From NCBI GenBank assembly GCA_963575745.1, contig CAUYUJ010015724.1, forward strand, positions 179,277 through 243,276: a DNA stretch of 64,000 nucleotides. The letters run 5' to 3'. Source of the DNA: Prorocentrum cordatum. Its lineage: Eukaryota; Sar; Dinophyceae; Prorocentrales; Prorocentraceae. Both the position numbers and the translations under genes were made by a program. The notes below the pieces were generated by a model that saw only the letters and a list, made by a program, of their open reading frames with translations, was not told where the DNA came from and ran no database searches. Shown here piece by piece: positions 53,301-63,690 of this stretch (position 1 is the first letter of the stretch; each line of letters opens with the position of its first letter).

Positions 53301-54556
53301 CCCAGGGGGAGTTCTTTTGAAAAAGAACCAAAACCAAATCCGGAGTAATCTAGCACGCCAGGCACCCCTGTGGCAACCCAACAGGGGGCGGCGGATCGAA
53401 GACGCCTACGGCGAATCACCGCCGCCCCCTGCCTTTTTGGAAGCGCCTATGTGGCCGAACGTTGAGGCCAGACCTGCCAAGCTATCGGACCATGTGTTCC
53501 CCGAATCGGTTTGGAAAGCCTTCGGGGAACACGTGGGCATCTTGAAGGTCATCTTGGCCGTCCGGAGGCCATTTTGACCCTTTCGGGCCTTCTTGGAGGA
53601 CGTCTTGGAGGGCTCTTGGGCCGTCTTGGAGGCCATCTTGAGCGTCGTGGAGGCCTCTTGGGCCGTCTTGGGAGCCTCTTGGGGCCGTCTTGGGCCTCTT
53701 GGGCGATCTTTGGGGGCACTCGGGCCGTCGGAAGGCAGAAATCAAGGCAAATGTCACAATCCTTCAAAAACTAATGGGAAATCAATGATTTGGGGATTTT
53801 TCTGGGTCTCTTGGGCCGTCTTGGACCATATTGGGGCCATCTTCAGCCGTCTTGGTGGGCTCCTGGCCCGTCTGACGCCGTCGGAAGCCATTTGGGGGGC
53901 CCCTCTGGGCCGACTTGGGGCCCTCTTGGAGTGTTCCAGGGCCGTCTTAGAGGCCTTCTTGGACGTCTTAAAAGCCTCCTGGGCCGTCTTGGGGGCCTCT
54001 TGGGGCCGCCTTGGGGGCCTCTTGGGCCGTTCTGGGGCCATCTTGGAGGCCTCTTGGGCGATCGTTGGGCGATCTTTGAGTGCTCTTGGGCCGTCTCGGG
54101 CCGTCGGAAGGCCGAAGCGAAGCAAACCTCAAAATCCAATGTGTTTGGCCTTTTCTGTGGCCATCTAAAGCGAACCTAAGGAAAATCAATGTGTTTGGCC
54201 TTTTCTGGCATTCCTGGAGGCCCTCTTGGAGGCCTCGTGTGCCGTCTTGGGCCAGCTTCGAGCCAACTTCGGCCATCTTGGTGGGCTCCCGGCCCGTCTG
54301 ACGCCGTCGGAAGCCATTTGGGGGGCCTCTCTGGGCCGACTTGGGGCCCTCTTGGAATGCTCCAGGGCCGTCCTGGAGGCCATCTTGGGCGTCTTCACAG
54401 CCTCCTGGGTCGTCTTGGGGGCCTCTTGGGGCCGTCTTGGGGGGCCTCTTGGGCCGTTCTGGGGCCATCTTGGAGGCATCTTGGGCGATCTTTGGGGGCT
54501 CTTGAGCCGTCTCGGTCCGTCGGAAAGCCGAAAAGAAGCAAGTACCAAAATCCTTC
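50346..54556 (+). repeat. Higher-order repeat of about 1.5 kb on GGCC-TCTTGG words
   Basis: The cassette ATCGAAGACGCCTACGGCGA plus about 180 bp recurs at 50346, 51908 and 53395 (1562- and 1487-bp spacing). Between cassettes is a dense degenerate repeat of GGCCTCTTGGGCCGTCTTGG. CGTCGGAAGGCCGAAA-GAAGCAAATG and AATCCTTCAAAAAC mark sub-unit ends every few hundred bp. Frames read Gly/Leu/Trp-rich on plus and Pro/Arg/Lys-rich on minus because the words lack stops; coding is not supported. Confidence 0.88.
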
Positions 54557-55318
54557 GATTAGCCTGACGAGGGACCCAACCATATGCAGGTGTGAGTACC
54601 GCAATAGTGATCCACTTTTTCGGTGGCGATCCCTATGAAACAACGAACCGTGCTAGGGGTGCGCCGAAATGAGTTGCGCGGTACACAACGCGAACGAAAA
54701 CGATTGATCTGAGTACGTAGTGAGACAGAGCGCGGGTGAATCTGAGCGCGAGTGCGTCTGACTGTGAATGAATCTGCGTGCGAGCGAGTCTACGTGCATG
54801 AATGCGAGTATGACAAAGCATGGTGCAAGTGTATATGGATGTCAATAGTTTGAGAATGACTGCCTCTGAGTACTCGTGACGCCGGCGTGGCCGCCGCAAG
54901 GAGCTTCCCCAGGACTCCCCGGCGGCATCGCCCGCGCGCCGCGACGCCAATGTCGGCGCGCCCCCCGCGAGGATCGCGCCCGCTTCCTCCCCTTCTTTTA
55001 CTCCCTCTTTGCCCGCGCACTCAAAAGTCCAAGGCTGCGGGCGCAGCGCAGCGCGGAGTCCCCGCGACGCGCGCAGGTCGCCTCGGAGAGTCCCAGCGAC
55101 GCGCGGGTCGTCCGCTGCGCGGAGCAAAGAGAGCTAGCTGGCTGGCTGATAGCGGGCAAGGCTCTTGCCGCTGGGCAGAGCGACGACGGGCGAGCGAGGC
55201 GCTGGGCAGAACGCAGCACGGAGTCCCCGCGACGCGCGCTGGTCGCCCCGGAGGGGTCCCAGCGACGCGCGCCGGTCGTCCGCTGCGCGGAGCAAAGAGA
55301 GCTAGCTGGCTGGCTGGG
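54557..55318 (+). other. Leader of composite unit B
   Basis: GATTAGCCTGACGAGGGACC starts the block. It contains one divergent array-like unit (54622-54690), degenerate CGAGTCTGAGCGCGAGTGCG words and a GC-rich part ending CAGCGACGCGCG. 57642-58152 repeats the first 530 bp closely. No protein is supported. Confidence 0.85.
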
Positions 55319-57235
55319 ACCTTCGGTGGGGCTCCATATGGGGCCACGAAGCGCTGTACTGGGTGAGGGAGACGCATGCGGACTGCGCCACTGGGACCTT
55401 CGGTGGAGCTCCTATGGGGCCACGAAGCGTGTGAGGGGTGTGCCGAAATGGGCGTGCGGGACGCATGCGGACTGTGCCGCGGGGGCCTTCGGCGTGGCTC
55501 CTCATGGGGCCACGAAGCGTTTGAGGGGTGCGCCGTGGCGGGGACGCATGCGGACTGCACCACGGGGACCTTCGGCGGAGCTCCTATGGGGCCACGAAAC
55601 GTGTGAGGCGTGTGCCGAAATGAGTGGCGGGGACGCATGCGGACTGCGCCACTGGGACCTTCGGCGGAGCTCCTATGGGGCCACGAAGCGTGTGAGGCGT
55701 GTGCCGAAATGAGTGGCGGGGACGCATGCGGACTGCACCACTGGGACCTTCGGCGGAGCTCCTGTGGGGCCACAAAACGTGTGAGAGGTGGGCCGACATG
55801 AGTGGCGGGGACGCATGCGGACTGTGCCACCGGGACCTTCGGCGGAGCTCCTGTGGGGCCACGAAACGTGCGAGGGGTGTGCCGAAATGAACGGCGGGGA
55901 CGCATGCGGATTTTCCATTGCGGAGCTCCTATGGGGCCACGAAGCGTGTGAGGCGTGTGCCGAAATGGGCGTGCGGGACGCATGCGGGCACACCCACTGG
56001 GACTTTCGGTGGAGCTCCTCATGGGGCCACGAAACGTGTGAGGGGCGTGCCGAAATTGGTGTGCGGGACGCATGCGGGCACACCCACTGGGACTTCCGGT
56101 GGAGCTCCTCATGGGGCCACGAAACGTGTGGGGGGTGTGCCGAAATGGGTGTGCGGGACGCATGCGGGCACACCCACTGGGACCTTCGGTGGAGCTCCCT
56201 ATGGGGCCACGAAACATGTGAAGGGTGTGCCGAAATGGTTGTGCGGGACGCATGCGGGCACACCCACTGGGACCTTCGGTGGAGCTCCTTCTGGGGCCAC
56301 GAAACGTGTGAGGGGTGTGCCGAAATGGGCGTGCGGGACGCATGCGGGCACACCCACTGGGACCTTCGGTGGAGTTCCCTATGGGGCCACGAAGCGTGTG
56401 AGGGGTGTGCCGAAAAGGGTGTGCGGGACGCATGCGGGCACACCCACTAGGAACTTCGGTGGAGCTCCCTATGGGGCCACGAAACGTGTGAGGGGTGTGC
56501 CGAAATGAGTGTGCGGGACGCATGCGGGCACACCCCCTGGGACGGACCTTCGGTGGAGCTCCTTTTGGGGCCACGAAACGTGTGAGGGGTGTGCCGAAAT
56601 TGGTGTGCGGGACGCATGCGGGCACACCCACTGGGACCTTCGGTGGAGCTCCCTATGGGGCCACGAAACGTGTGAGGGGTGTGCCGAAATGAGTGTGCGG
56701 GACGCATGCGGGCACACCCACTGGGACATTCGGTGGAGCCCCCAGTGGGGCCACGAAACGTGTGAGGAGTGTGCCGAAAATTCGTGTGCGGGACGCATGC
56801 GGGCACACTCACTGGGAGCTTCGGTGGAGCTCCCTATGGGGGCACGAAACGTGTGAGGCGTGTGCCGAAATGGGTGTGCGGGACGCATGCGGGCACACCC
56901 ACTGGGACTTCCGGTGGAGCTCCTCATGGAGCCACGAAGCGTGTGAGGGGTGTGCCGAAATGGGCGTGCGGGACGCATGCGGGCACACCCACTCGGATCT
57001 TCGGTGGAGCTCCCAACGGGGCCACGAAACGTGTGAGGGGTGTGCCGAAATGGGCATGCGGGACGCATGCGGGCACACCCACTGGGACTTTCGGTGGAGC
57101 TCCGTATGGGGCCACGAAACGGTTGAGGGGTGTGCCGAAATGAGTGTGCGGGACGCATGCGGGCGGCAGCAGTGGGGCTTTCGGTGGAGCTCTTTCTGGG
57201 GCCACGAAACGTGTGAGGGGTGTGCCGAAGTGGGA
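55319..57235 (+). repeat. 90-bp tandem array B, about 21 units
   Basis: The consensus unit begins ACCTTCGGTGGAGCTCCCTA, then TGGGGCCACGAAACGTGTGA, GGGGTGTGCCGAAATGGGTG, TGCGGGACGCATGCGGGCAC, ACCCACTGGG. Each unit has a 9-bp inverted repeat TGGGTGTGC/GCACACCCA around a loop containing GCATGC, and a small CACG/CGTG hairpin. Three plus frames and some minus frames are open, a property of the unit and not proof of coding. The first six to seven units are shorter and more divergent. Confidence 0.96.
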
Positions 57236-57449
57236 GATGATGACGACGATGATGATGGTGATGATGATTATGATGATGATGAGGGTGATGATGCTGATGA
57301 TGATGATGATGATGGTGATGACGATGGTGATGATGATGATGATGATGATGGTGATGGTGATGGTGATGGTGATGGTGATGGTGATGGTGATGATGGTGAT
57401 GGTGATGGTGATGATGATGATGATGATGATGAGGATGAGGATGAGGATG

Positions 57450-57548
<99 letters not shown>
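57236..57548 (+). repeat. GAT microsatellite
   Basis: GATGAT triplets with GGT and GAG variants, about 310 bp. It occupies the spacer position that GGA holds in composite A. Confidence 0.97.
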
Positions 57549-57586
57549 GGAGGGAGGAGGCAGCGGGAGGAGGAAGTAGGAGGGGA

Positions 57587-57641
57587 CGCGGGGCGCTGTC
57601 TCTTCAAAACGAGGACCCAACACCACAGGATGGTTGGGAAT
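57587..57641 (+). other. Conserved tail of composite unit B
   Basis: GACGCGGGGCGCTGTCTCTT, CAAAACGAGGACCCAACACC, ACAGGATGGTTGGGA. It is joined directly to the next leader. Confidence 0.92.
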
Positions 57642-58152
57642 TAGCCAGACGAAGGACCCAACCATATGCAGGTGTGAGTACCGCAATTGTGATTCCCGTT
57701 TTCGGTGGTGATCCCTATGGGGCAACGAACCGTGCTAGTGGCGTGCCGAAATGAATGGCGCGGTGCACAACGCGAACGAAAACGATTGATCTGAGCACGT
57801 AGGGAGACTGAGCGCGGGCGAATCTGAGCGCGAGCGCGTCTGACTGTGAATGAATCTGCGTGCGAGCGAATCTACGTGCATGAATGCGAGCATGCCCATG
57901 CACGGTGCAAGTGTATATGAATGCTACTAGTTTGTGAACGACTGCCTCTGAGTACTCGCGACGCCGGGCGTGGCCGCCGCAAGGAGCTCCCCCGGGACTC
58001 CCCGACGGCATCGCCCGCGCGCCGCGACGCCACCGCGAGGATCGCGCCCGCTCCCTCCCCTTCTTTTACTCCCTCTGTGCCCGCGCACTCAAAAGTCCAA
58101 AGCTGCGGGCGCAGCGCAGCGCGGAGTCCCAGCGACGCGCGCAGGTCGCCCC
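57642..58152 (+). other. Leader of composite unit C
   Basis: Duplicate of 54557-55090 starting ATTAGCCAGACGAAGGACCC. A stretch of about 12 bp present in leader B at 54948 is missing here. Confidence 0.88.
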
Positions 58153-60216
58153 TTCGGTGGAGCTCCCTATGGGGCCACGAAACGTGCGAAGGGTGTGCCG
58201 AGACCTTCGGCGGCGCTCCCTGCGGGGCCACGAAACGTGCGAGGGGTGTGCCGAAATGGATGTGCGGGACGCATGCGGGCACACCCACTCGGACCTTCGG
58301 TGGAGCTCCGTATGGGGCCACGAAACGTGTGAGGGGTGTGCCGAAATGGGTGTGCGGGACGCATGCGGGCACACCCACTGGGACCTTCGGTGGAGCTCCG
58401 TATGGGGTCACGAAACGTGAGAGGGGTGTGCCGAAATCGGTGTGCGGGACGCATGCGGGCACACCCACTGGGACCTTCGGTGGAGCTCCCTATGGGGCCA
58501 CGAAACGTGTGAGGGATGTGCCGACATGGGTGTGCGGGACGCATGCGGGCACACCCACTGAGACCTTCGGTGGAGCTCCCTATGGGGCCACGAAACGTGT
58601 GAGGGGTGTGCCGAAATGGGTGTGCGGGACGCATGCGGGCACACCCACTGGACCTTCGGTGGGGCTACCTATGGGGCCACGAAACGTGTGAGGAGTGTGC
58701 CGAAATGAGTGTGCGGGACGCATGCGGGCACACACACTGGGACCTTCGGTGGAGCTCCCTATGGGGCCACGAAACGTGTGAGGGGTGTGCCGAAATGGGT
58801 GTGCGGGACGCATGCGGGCACACACACTGGGACCTTCTGTGGAGCTCCGTATGGGGTCACGAACGTGTGAGGGGTGTACCGAAATGAGTGTGCGGGACGC
58901 ATGCGGGCACACACACTGGGACCTTCGGTGGAGCTCCCTATGAGGCCACGAAACACGTGAGGGGTGTGCCGAAATGGGTGTGCGGGACGCATGCGGGCAC
59001 ACGCACTGGGACCTTCGGTGGAGCTCCCTATGGGGTCACGAAACGTGTGAGGGGTGTGCCGAAATCGGTGTGCGGGACGCATGCGGGCACACCCACTGGG
59101 ACCTTCGGTGGAGCTCCTTGTAAGGCCACGAAACGTGTGCCGAAATGGGTGTGCGGGACGCATGCGGGCACACCCACTGAGACCTTCGGTGGAGCTCGCT
59201 ATGGGGCCACGAAACGTGTGAGGGGTGTGCCGAAATCGGTGTGCGGGACGCATGCGGGCACACCCACTGGGACCTTCGGTGGAGCTCCTTGTGAGGCCAC
59301 GAAACGTGTGCCGAAATGGGTGTGCGGGACGCATGCGGGCACACCCACTGAGACCTTCGGTGGAGCTCCTATGGGGCCACGAAACGTGTGAGGGGTGTGC
59401 CGAAATGGGTGTGCGGGACGCATGCGGGCACACCCAGTGGGACCTTGGTGGAGCTCCCTATGGGGCCACGAAACGTGTGAGGGGTGTGCCGAAATGGGTG
59501 TGCGGGACGCATGCGGGCACACCCACTGGGACCTTCGGTGGAGCTCCCTCTGGGGCCACGAAACGTGTGAGGGGTGTGCCGAGATGGGTGTGCGGGACGC
59601 ATGCGGGCACACCCACTGGGACCTTCGGTGGAGCGCCCTATGGGGCCTCGAAACGTGTGAAGGGTGTGCCGAAATGTGTGTGGGGGACGCATGCGGGCAC
59701 ACTCACTGGGACCTTCTGTGGAGCTCCCTATGGGGCCACGAAACGTGTGAGGGGTGTGCCGAAATGGGTGTGCGGGACGCATGCGGGCACACCCACTGGG
59801 ACCTTCGGTGGAGCTCCCTATGGGGCCACGAAACCTGTGAGGGGTGTGCCGACATGGGTGTGCGGGACGCATGCGGGCACACCCACTGGGACCTTCGAGT
59901 CTGCCTTATGGGGCCACGAATCGTGTGAGGGGTGTGCCGAAATGGGTGTGCGGGACGCATGCGGGCACACCCACTGGGACCTTCGGTGGAGCTCCCTATG
60001 GGGCCACGAAACGTGTGAGGGGTGTGCCGAAATGGGTGTGCGGGACGCATGCGGGCACACCCACTGGGACCTTCGGTGGAGCTCCCTATGGGGCCACGAA
60101 ACGTGTGAGGGTGTGCCGAAATGGAGTGTGCGGGACGCATGCGGGCACACGCACTGGGACCTTCGGTGGAGCTCCCTATGGGGTCACGAAACGTGTGAGG
60201 GGTGTGCCGACATGGG
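58153..60216 (+). repeat. 90-bp tandem array C, about 23 units
   Basis: Same unit as array B. Two units (59120 and 59295) lack about 11 bp after CACGAAACGTGTG. The unit at 59890 has GTCTGCC instead of GTGGAGCTCC. Arms vary (ACACACA, ACACTCA, ACACCCA) and in some units, not all, the partner arm changes too. Confidence 0.96.
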
Positions 60217-60382
60217 TGGTGATAATGATGATGACGACAGATGATGATGACGATGACGATGATGGGGATGATGACGATGATGATGAAGATGGGAGGAGGG
60301 AGGGGGCAGCGGGAAGGAAGGAAGGAACGCGGGGCGACGTCTCTTCAAAACGAGGACCCAACACCACAGGATGGTTGGGAAA
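60217..60382 (+). other. GAT spacer and conserved tail of composite unit C
   Basis: GATGATGACGATG words (60217-60290), a GGAGGGAGGGGG stretch, then AACGCGGGGCGACGTCTCTT and the conserved tail to GGATGGTTGGGAAAAAC. Confidence 0.9.
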
Positions 60383-61010
60383 AACATATGGGAAGTCAGT
60401 GTTGTGAGCCTTTTTTTCTGGCCTTCCTGGAGGCCTCTTGGAGGCCTCGTGTGCCGTCTTGGGCCAGCTTCGAGCCAACTTCGGCCGTCCTGTTGGGCTC
60501 CTGGCCCGTCTGACGCCGTCGGGAGCCGTCTTGGGGGCCTCTCTGAACCGACTTGGGGTCCTCTTGGGGCGCTTCGGGGCCGTCTTGGAGGCCATCTTAG
60601 GCGTCTTGGAGGTCTCTTGGGCCGTTTGGGGGCCCTCTTGAGGCCGTCTTGGAGGCCTCTTGGGCCGTCATGGGATCCTCTTGGAGGTCTCGTGGGCGAT
60701 CTTGGCGGCCTCTTGGGCCGTCTTGAGCCGTCGGAATGCCGAGAAGAGGCAAATGCCGAAATCCTTGAAAAACCTTAGGAAAATCAATTATTTTGGACTC
60801 TTCGGGTCCTCCTGGAGGACCTCTTGGAGGCCTCTTGGATCGTGTTGGGCCGTCTTGGAGGCTTCTTGGGCGAACTTGGAGGTATCTTGGGCTCTCTTGG
60901 GCCGTCTTGGAGGCCGTCTTGGACCATCTTGGGCGAACTTGGAGCCCATCTTGGAGGCCATCTTGGGCCAACGTGGCCATCTTGAAGGCCATCTTGAGCC
61001 GTCTTGGCGG
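60383..61010 (+). repeat. GGCC-TCTTGG type repeat, as at 50-54 kb
   Basis: Same words and sub-unit ends (GTCGGAATGCCGAGAAGAGG). Followed at 61055-61150 by AGCCCCAGGGGGAGTTCTTT and GGGGGCGGCGGATC, which also precede the cassettes at 51908 and 53395; here the cassette itself is missing. Confidence 0.82.
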
Positions 61011-61364
61011 ATTTTGTGTACGCGGCCTTCCGGGACCCTGGCGGAACGCGCCGAAGCCCCAGGGGGAGTTCTTTTGGAAAAAGAACCAAAACCAAAACCG
61101 AGCGGATTCAGCACGCCAGGCACCCCTGCGATGAATCGACAGGGGGCGGCGGATCCTAGTTGCCTTCGGCCCATCCCGCCACTGTGCCTGGGTTGTGGGT
61201 CTGAGGCCTCTTGTATATGTGTTGGGGTGTCGGGGGGAGCTTCTCGGAGGCCTCTTGGAGGCGGTTTGGGCGCCTTTTAGGGGCCTCTTGGGGCCTCGTG
61301 GGGTATCTTTTGGGCGTCTTGGCCTCTTGTGGGGCCTCCTGTGGGCTACTCGGGGCCTCGGGGC
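61011..61364. other. Cassette-flank remnant and degenerate repeat
   Basis: See 60383. 61210-61360 is again GGCCTCTTGG-like. No gene. Confidence 0.55.
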
Positions 61365-61690
61365 GGCTAATGTGGCTTTATTTACACGGGATCGTGGCCT
61401 CAGGAGCGCGAGCGTGGTGTAATTTATGGGAGATCGTGGCTTCGGGGGCGCGCATGTGGTGTAAATTTTAAAAGATCGTAGGCTCGGGGGCGCGACTGCA
61501 CCGTAATTTGCAAAGGATCGTAGCCTCCGGGGCGCGTCTGTGGCGTAATTTGCGAGGCATCGTGGCCCCACAGGTGAGAATGTGGCGTCATTTACAAGGT
61601 ATCGTGGCTTCGGGGACGCGAACACATTGTAATTTACAAGGGATCTTGGCCTCGGGGGCGCTAATATAGCGTCATTTACGAGAGATGATT
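61365..61690 (+). repeat. Tandem repeat of about 44 bp, seven units
   Basis: Each unit has a GGATCGTGGC core, CTCGGGGGCGCG and TGTGGTGTAATTTAC or similar. Degenerate but regularly spaced. Confidence 0.85.
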
Positions 61691-62120
61691 GCGTCGGGAG
61701 CGTGAATCTCATGCACACGACTCGGGCGTGGTAACAGGGTTCTTTTCGGCTCCCCCCTTGCGCGGACTTCAACAATTTACAGCATGCAGCAGAATGCAGG
61801 ACTGTAACACTGGAAACTGGAACTGGTGCAGGGAGCAGGACACCTCCGCCACGCAGCCTGATGGCCACGCAAATGGGCCGGCGGATGACGGGAAGCGTCT
61901 TCGATGTACGAGAAGAGAGTTGAACGTTCTGAATGACTTCTGGGATGTGGTCCTCAAGTACGTGGGAGCAACATGCAGCGAGAGACGGCCCGCGAGTGCG
62001 TCCTTGTCTTCACCAGCGAAGGCCTCCTGTCCGACGGGGCGGCACGCGTCATCGCCCGCGGCTGGAGCAGCAGCGCAGCGCACTTCGCTGCGCTCGCCCG
62101 ACGGTGCGAAGCTCGTGCAC
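61691..62120. other. No supported gene
   Basis: Open frames on both strands (61689-62186 plus, 61769-62575 minus) with no recognised domain. Confidence 0.5.
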
Positions 62121-62299
62121 CCGCGTCGGAGGGCACCGACTATACACCAACACCGATCCTGGCCCAGGATCACCCTGGGCCCATGATCGGTGTATATGCC
62201 TTCTCGCCCAAGGCAGGAGGGCGTGTACACCGATCCTGGGCCCAGGGTGATCCTGGGCCAGGATCGGTGCTGGTGTATAGTCGGTGCCTTCCTACCGCG
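62121..62299 (+). mobile_element. GGCACCGACTATACACCA foldback element, copy 1, 5-bp TSD
   Basis: The element 62126-62294 (169 bp) is flanked by CCGCG at 62121-62125 and 62295-62299. TCGGAGGGCACCGACTATAC at the left is mirrored at the right by GTATAGTCGGTGCCTTCCTA. The interior has further nested palindromes of CCGATCCTGGGCCCAGG. The whole element can fold into a long hairpin. No coding frame. Confidence 0.9.
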
Positions 62300-62703
62300 G
62301 GCCGCACCGCGCCGCGCGCCGCGCCGCCCCGCGGGGGACTGCTCCGCGCCGCCCCTGGCAACCCTTCGGGGGCCGCGCCGTGCCGCGCTCCTCGCCGCGC
62401 CCCCGCGCGGCGGCCGCGCCCCCGGGCCGGGCGCGGGTGCCCCGGCCCTGCGCGCCGTGCCCCTGCCGAGAGGGGGACTGCAAAAAAAAGGATTGCAAAA
62501 ACAAAAAAAAACAATCAAACAAAAAAAACAACAACAACAACAAAAAGGATTGCAAACAAAAAAGATTGCAAACAAAAAAAAAAATCATCCGAGGGCGTCG
62601 CAGAGAGAGGTCGGGACGGCAAGCGCCTCCCTTTTGTCGGCCCTCGGGGGCCCTCGCCGGGCGCCGGGCCCCGGGAGCGTCAAGAAACGACTCGGGACGA
62701 GGA
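62300..62703 (+). repeat. GC-rich spacer and GGATTGCAAAAA poly-A stretch
   Basis: 62310-62475 is GCC-rich. 62480-62585 contains GGATTGCAAAAA words, CAACAACAACAA and A-runs, related to 13122-13275 but in one orientation only. No gene is supported. Confidence 0.7.
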
Positions 62704-62878
62704 TCGGAGAGCACCAGCTATACACCAACACCGATCCTGGCCCAGGATCAGCCTGGGCCCAGGATCGGTGTATATATGCCTTCTTGCGCAAGGCAGGAGG
62801 GCGTATACACCGATCCTGGGCCCAGGGTGATCCTGGCCAGGATCGGTGTTGGTGTATAGTTGGTGCCTTCCTAGAGGA
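62699..62878 (+). mobile_element. GGCACCGACTATACACCA foldback element, copy 2, 5-bp TSD
   Basis: The element 62704-62873 (170 bp) is flanked by GAGGA at 62699-62703 and 62874-62878. It has the same arms and interior as copy 1, with about a dozen differences. It is 409 bp from copy 1 in the same orientation. Confidence 0.9.
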
Positions 62879-63104
62879 GCCGGCCCCGGGGAAAGGCTCC
62901 GGACTTCCGGGGGCGCCGTCCTGGAAAAGTCCGGGCGTCGGACGTTTGGGCCGTGCCAGCCGTGTTACGCCCCCCCACACCCCAGGCCTACACCTCTGCC
63001 CGCGTCGCTCACGTCCGCCGTCTCGCCTGCGGCTGCCCGGGGGAGCGGCGATGGGCGGGTGAGGAAGGAGGGCCTGGCCAGGCAACGGCTGCGCGCGACT
63101 CGAG
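62879..63104. other. No supported gene
   Basis: GC-rich sequence, unrecognised. Confidence 0.5.
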
Positions 63105-63172
63105 CTTCCTCCTCCTCCTCCTCCTCCTCCTCCTCCTCCTCCTCCTCCTCCTCCTCCTCCTCCTCCTCCTCT
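63105..63172 (+). repeat. CTC microsatellite
   Basis: Nearly pure CTC triplets, in the position of the purine spacer when composite D is read on the minus strand. Confidence 0.96.
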
Positions 63173-63690
63173 CACATCCAACCGTCCCCGTGGTGCCGGG
63201 TCCTGGTTTTGGAAGGGGCAGCGCCTCGCGCCGCGCTCCCCCGCCCGCCCTGCCTCGGCCCCGCGGGGAGCTCCGCCGGAGGCCCCGGCGGCAGGGCTCA
63301 CATGCGGTGGCCCGCCTCGGTTTCGGCACACGCCTCGCGCGCTTCGCGGCCCCACGGGGAGCTACCACCCAAGGCCCCAGTGGCAGAGCTCGCGTGCGGC
63401 ACCCCGCCTCCATGTGGCCCCGCACGGCAGGCAGAAGCAGCCAGCGAGCGCCTCCCCACTCCGCCGCGTCGGGGGGCTACCGCGGCGAAGCGCAGTGAGA
63501 TCCCCAGCCAACATAGACCATGGAGGTAGGGAGAGTACGATGTTGCGCAAGTGTTCGCTATTTGTTTCCGACGCCTGTAGGGAGCTTCACGCAAGGGCCC
63601 CAGTGGCAGGGCTCGCAGGCGATACCCGCCTCCATTTCGGCACGTGCCTCACGCGCTTCGTGGCCCCATAGGGAGCTACACCGAAGACCC
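63173..63690 (-). repeat. Composite D: diverged tail and array units, reversed
   Basis: On the minus strand the tail reads GCGCTGCCCCTTCCAAAACC then AGGACCCGGCACCAC and GACGGTTGG (63173-63228). Upstream of it lie about four diverged units with GGAGCTCCCCGTGGGGCC, GCGAAGCGCGCGAGGCGTGT, GCCGAAA and CCACTGGGGCC (63230-63430 and 63570-63690). These match the 77- and 90-bp arrays. The stretch 63440-63560 between them is unrelated. Confidence 0.8.

Noticed and set aside
50357-54548. Gly/Leu/Trp-rich and Pro/Arg/Lys-rich frames in the GGCC-TCTTGG region
   Set aside because: They are direct translations of degenerate short repeats on both strands, with frames shifting between copies.
55021-60244. 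Long Cys/His/Trp-rich proteins (up to 536 residues) in the 90-bp arrays
   Set aside because: The 90-bp unit keeps frame by length, but several frames on both strands are open at once, and related 77-bp units break frame. No start, signal or non-repeat domain is seen.
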